DNA of 60,000 nt from Symsagittifera roscoffensis (Eukaryota; Xenacoelomorpha; Acoela; Convolutidae). Below, one piece after another: positions 59,459 through 60,000 of the stretch (position 1 is the first letter of the stretch; the number at the start of each line of letters is the position of its first letter). Below the pieces are notes generated by a model. It was given only the letters and a program-made list of their open reading frames with translations, made no database searches and was not told where the DNA came from. A program made the position numbers and the translations under genes. The stretch is from NCBI RefSeq assembly GCF_963678635.1, contig NC_087063.1:74919617-74979616 (forward strand). Reading direction: 5' to 3'.

Positions 59459-60000
59459 TGCTCTATCTAAATAGAGTGCAGCAGGAACTGGTAACGAAAG
59501 AGATCGAGCAAAAAGTGAAGCTCGAATTGGAAAATGAGAAACTACAGGAGAAGCTGAATACCTTCGAGGCAACGGAAGTCGAAGAAACAAAAGCACCAAG
59601 TAGTTTGAGCATGAAACTTGATGTGATCTCCTGGCAGAGGTTCGGTATGGTGCCACAAGGAAGCAAAATACAGTCAATAATCTCGGTAGCGGGACACCAG
59701 ATAATCAGAAATCTGAGTGAGCCATCAGAGTTCACTTTGATGCATTTGGACACATATGCAGATTATCTGAGGCAGGTGGAGCCACGCACTGAGTCAAGAG
59801 CTGCACGAGCACTACTACCAACAGGTGGCCCTCGCATAAAGAAGCTTCACGGTCGCTACGTGGAAGTCTATGGACCGTATCAAGTGATGCTGAACGTGGA
59901 TGGAATTAGCATCTACACTAGGACATATGTGACATTAGACAGTGACCAGATAGGGCAAATCTATTTGGGTGAGGAGGAGCTCAAAGTCCGCAGGATAGGC
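59459..60000 (+). pseudogene. Retrotransposon polyprotein continuation, open to window edge
   Basis: A new frame relative to the gag stop stays open from about 59459 to the edge. It begins with a charged helical stretch (VTKEIEQKVKLELENEKLQE) and ends ...LGEEELKVRRIG. A short LLPTGGP segment near 59810 superficially recalls an aspartic-protease motif, but I do not claim it as the active site. The true protease may lie to the right. The frame change at 59441 may be decay or programmed frameshifting. Confidence 0.5.

Larger units (their letters stand above)
52362..60000 (+). mobile_element. LTR retrotransposon, plus-oriented, runs off the window
   Basis: It starts TGTGACATTCGACCAGAAT. The first roughly 930 bp are matched by the inverted copy on the left and are probably the LTR. 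A long leader with tandem repeats follows, then a decayed gag from 56588. I could not fix the LTR end, primer-binding site or target duplication. Reverse transcriptase and integrase would lie beyond the window. Confidence 0.6.

Noticed and set aside
59800-59830. LLPTGGP segment as an inactivated retroviral-type protease site
   Set aside because: The surrounding context is weak and the real protease could lie beyond the window, so no active-site loss is claimed.

Overview
The window is animal nuclear DNA: AT-rich, with GT-AG introns, long intergenic stretches and many small transposons and repeats. Its host genes (ZSWIM2-like, FEM1-like, alpha-tubulin, ANKRD54-like, KMT2E/SETD5-like) are metazoan families. 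Most are divergent from vertebrate relatives, which suggests an invertebrate with a fast-evolving genome. I cannot name the species. All family names come from reading the translations; no database search was run.

Layout. (1) 1-19337 (+): a ZSWIM2-like E3 ubiquitin ligase gene. One complete 11-exon model runs from 8602 to 19337 (722 codons plus stop, all splice phases consistent). Its 5' part sits in a tandem array: unit A (1-5751) and unit B (5752-12804) carry copies of exons 2-4, and a stub of a third copy occupies 12805-12897. Only unit B has exon 1. Unit A lacks exon 1 and carries an extra fragment of exon 2. (2) 19338-23583: intergenic, with a fresh 295-bp tandem duplication. (3) 23584-25347 (+): an intronless FEM1-like protein. 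(4) 25348-33147: repeat-rich intergenic DNA with tRNA-derived SINE copies and decayed coding-like fragments. (5) 33148-34503 (-): an intronless, complete alpha-tubulin. (6) 34504-37729: several MITEs. (7) 37730-46540 (-): a 4-exon ANKRD54-like gene (348 aa) whose introns are full of SINEs and foldback elements. (8) 47715-51286 (-): the large coding exon of a KMT2E/SETD5 (UpSET)-like protein that keeps N-terminal and internal family motifs but shows no PHD finger and only a degenerate SET remnant. (9) about 51480-60000: an LTR-retrotransposon region. Two copies of the element's 5' end lie head to head (large inverted repeat), followed by a long leader with 187-bp tandem repeats and a dense GGAGGGGTC motif array. 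A frame-broken gag with zinc-knuckle cysteines then runs off the window.

The host genes do not form a pathway operon. ZSWIM2 and FEM1 are both ubiquitin-ligase families and alpha-tubulin is a ciliary/cytoskeletal component, but nothing in the sequence links their regulation. The most notable items are the partially duplicated ZSWIM2 locus (real, or a haplotype-assembly artefact), the PHD-less UpSET-like protein, the head-to-head LTR ends with a covarying hairpin and motif array, and several MITEs with recognisable target-site duplications.
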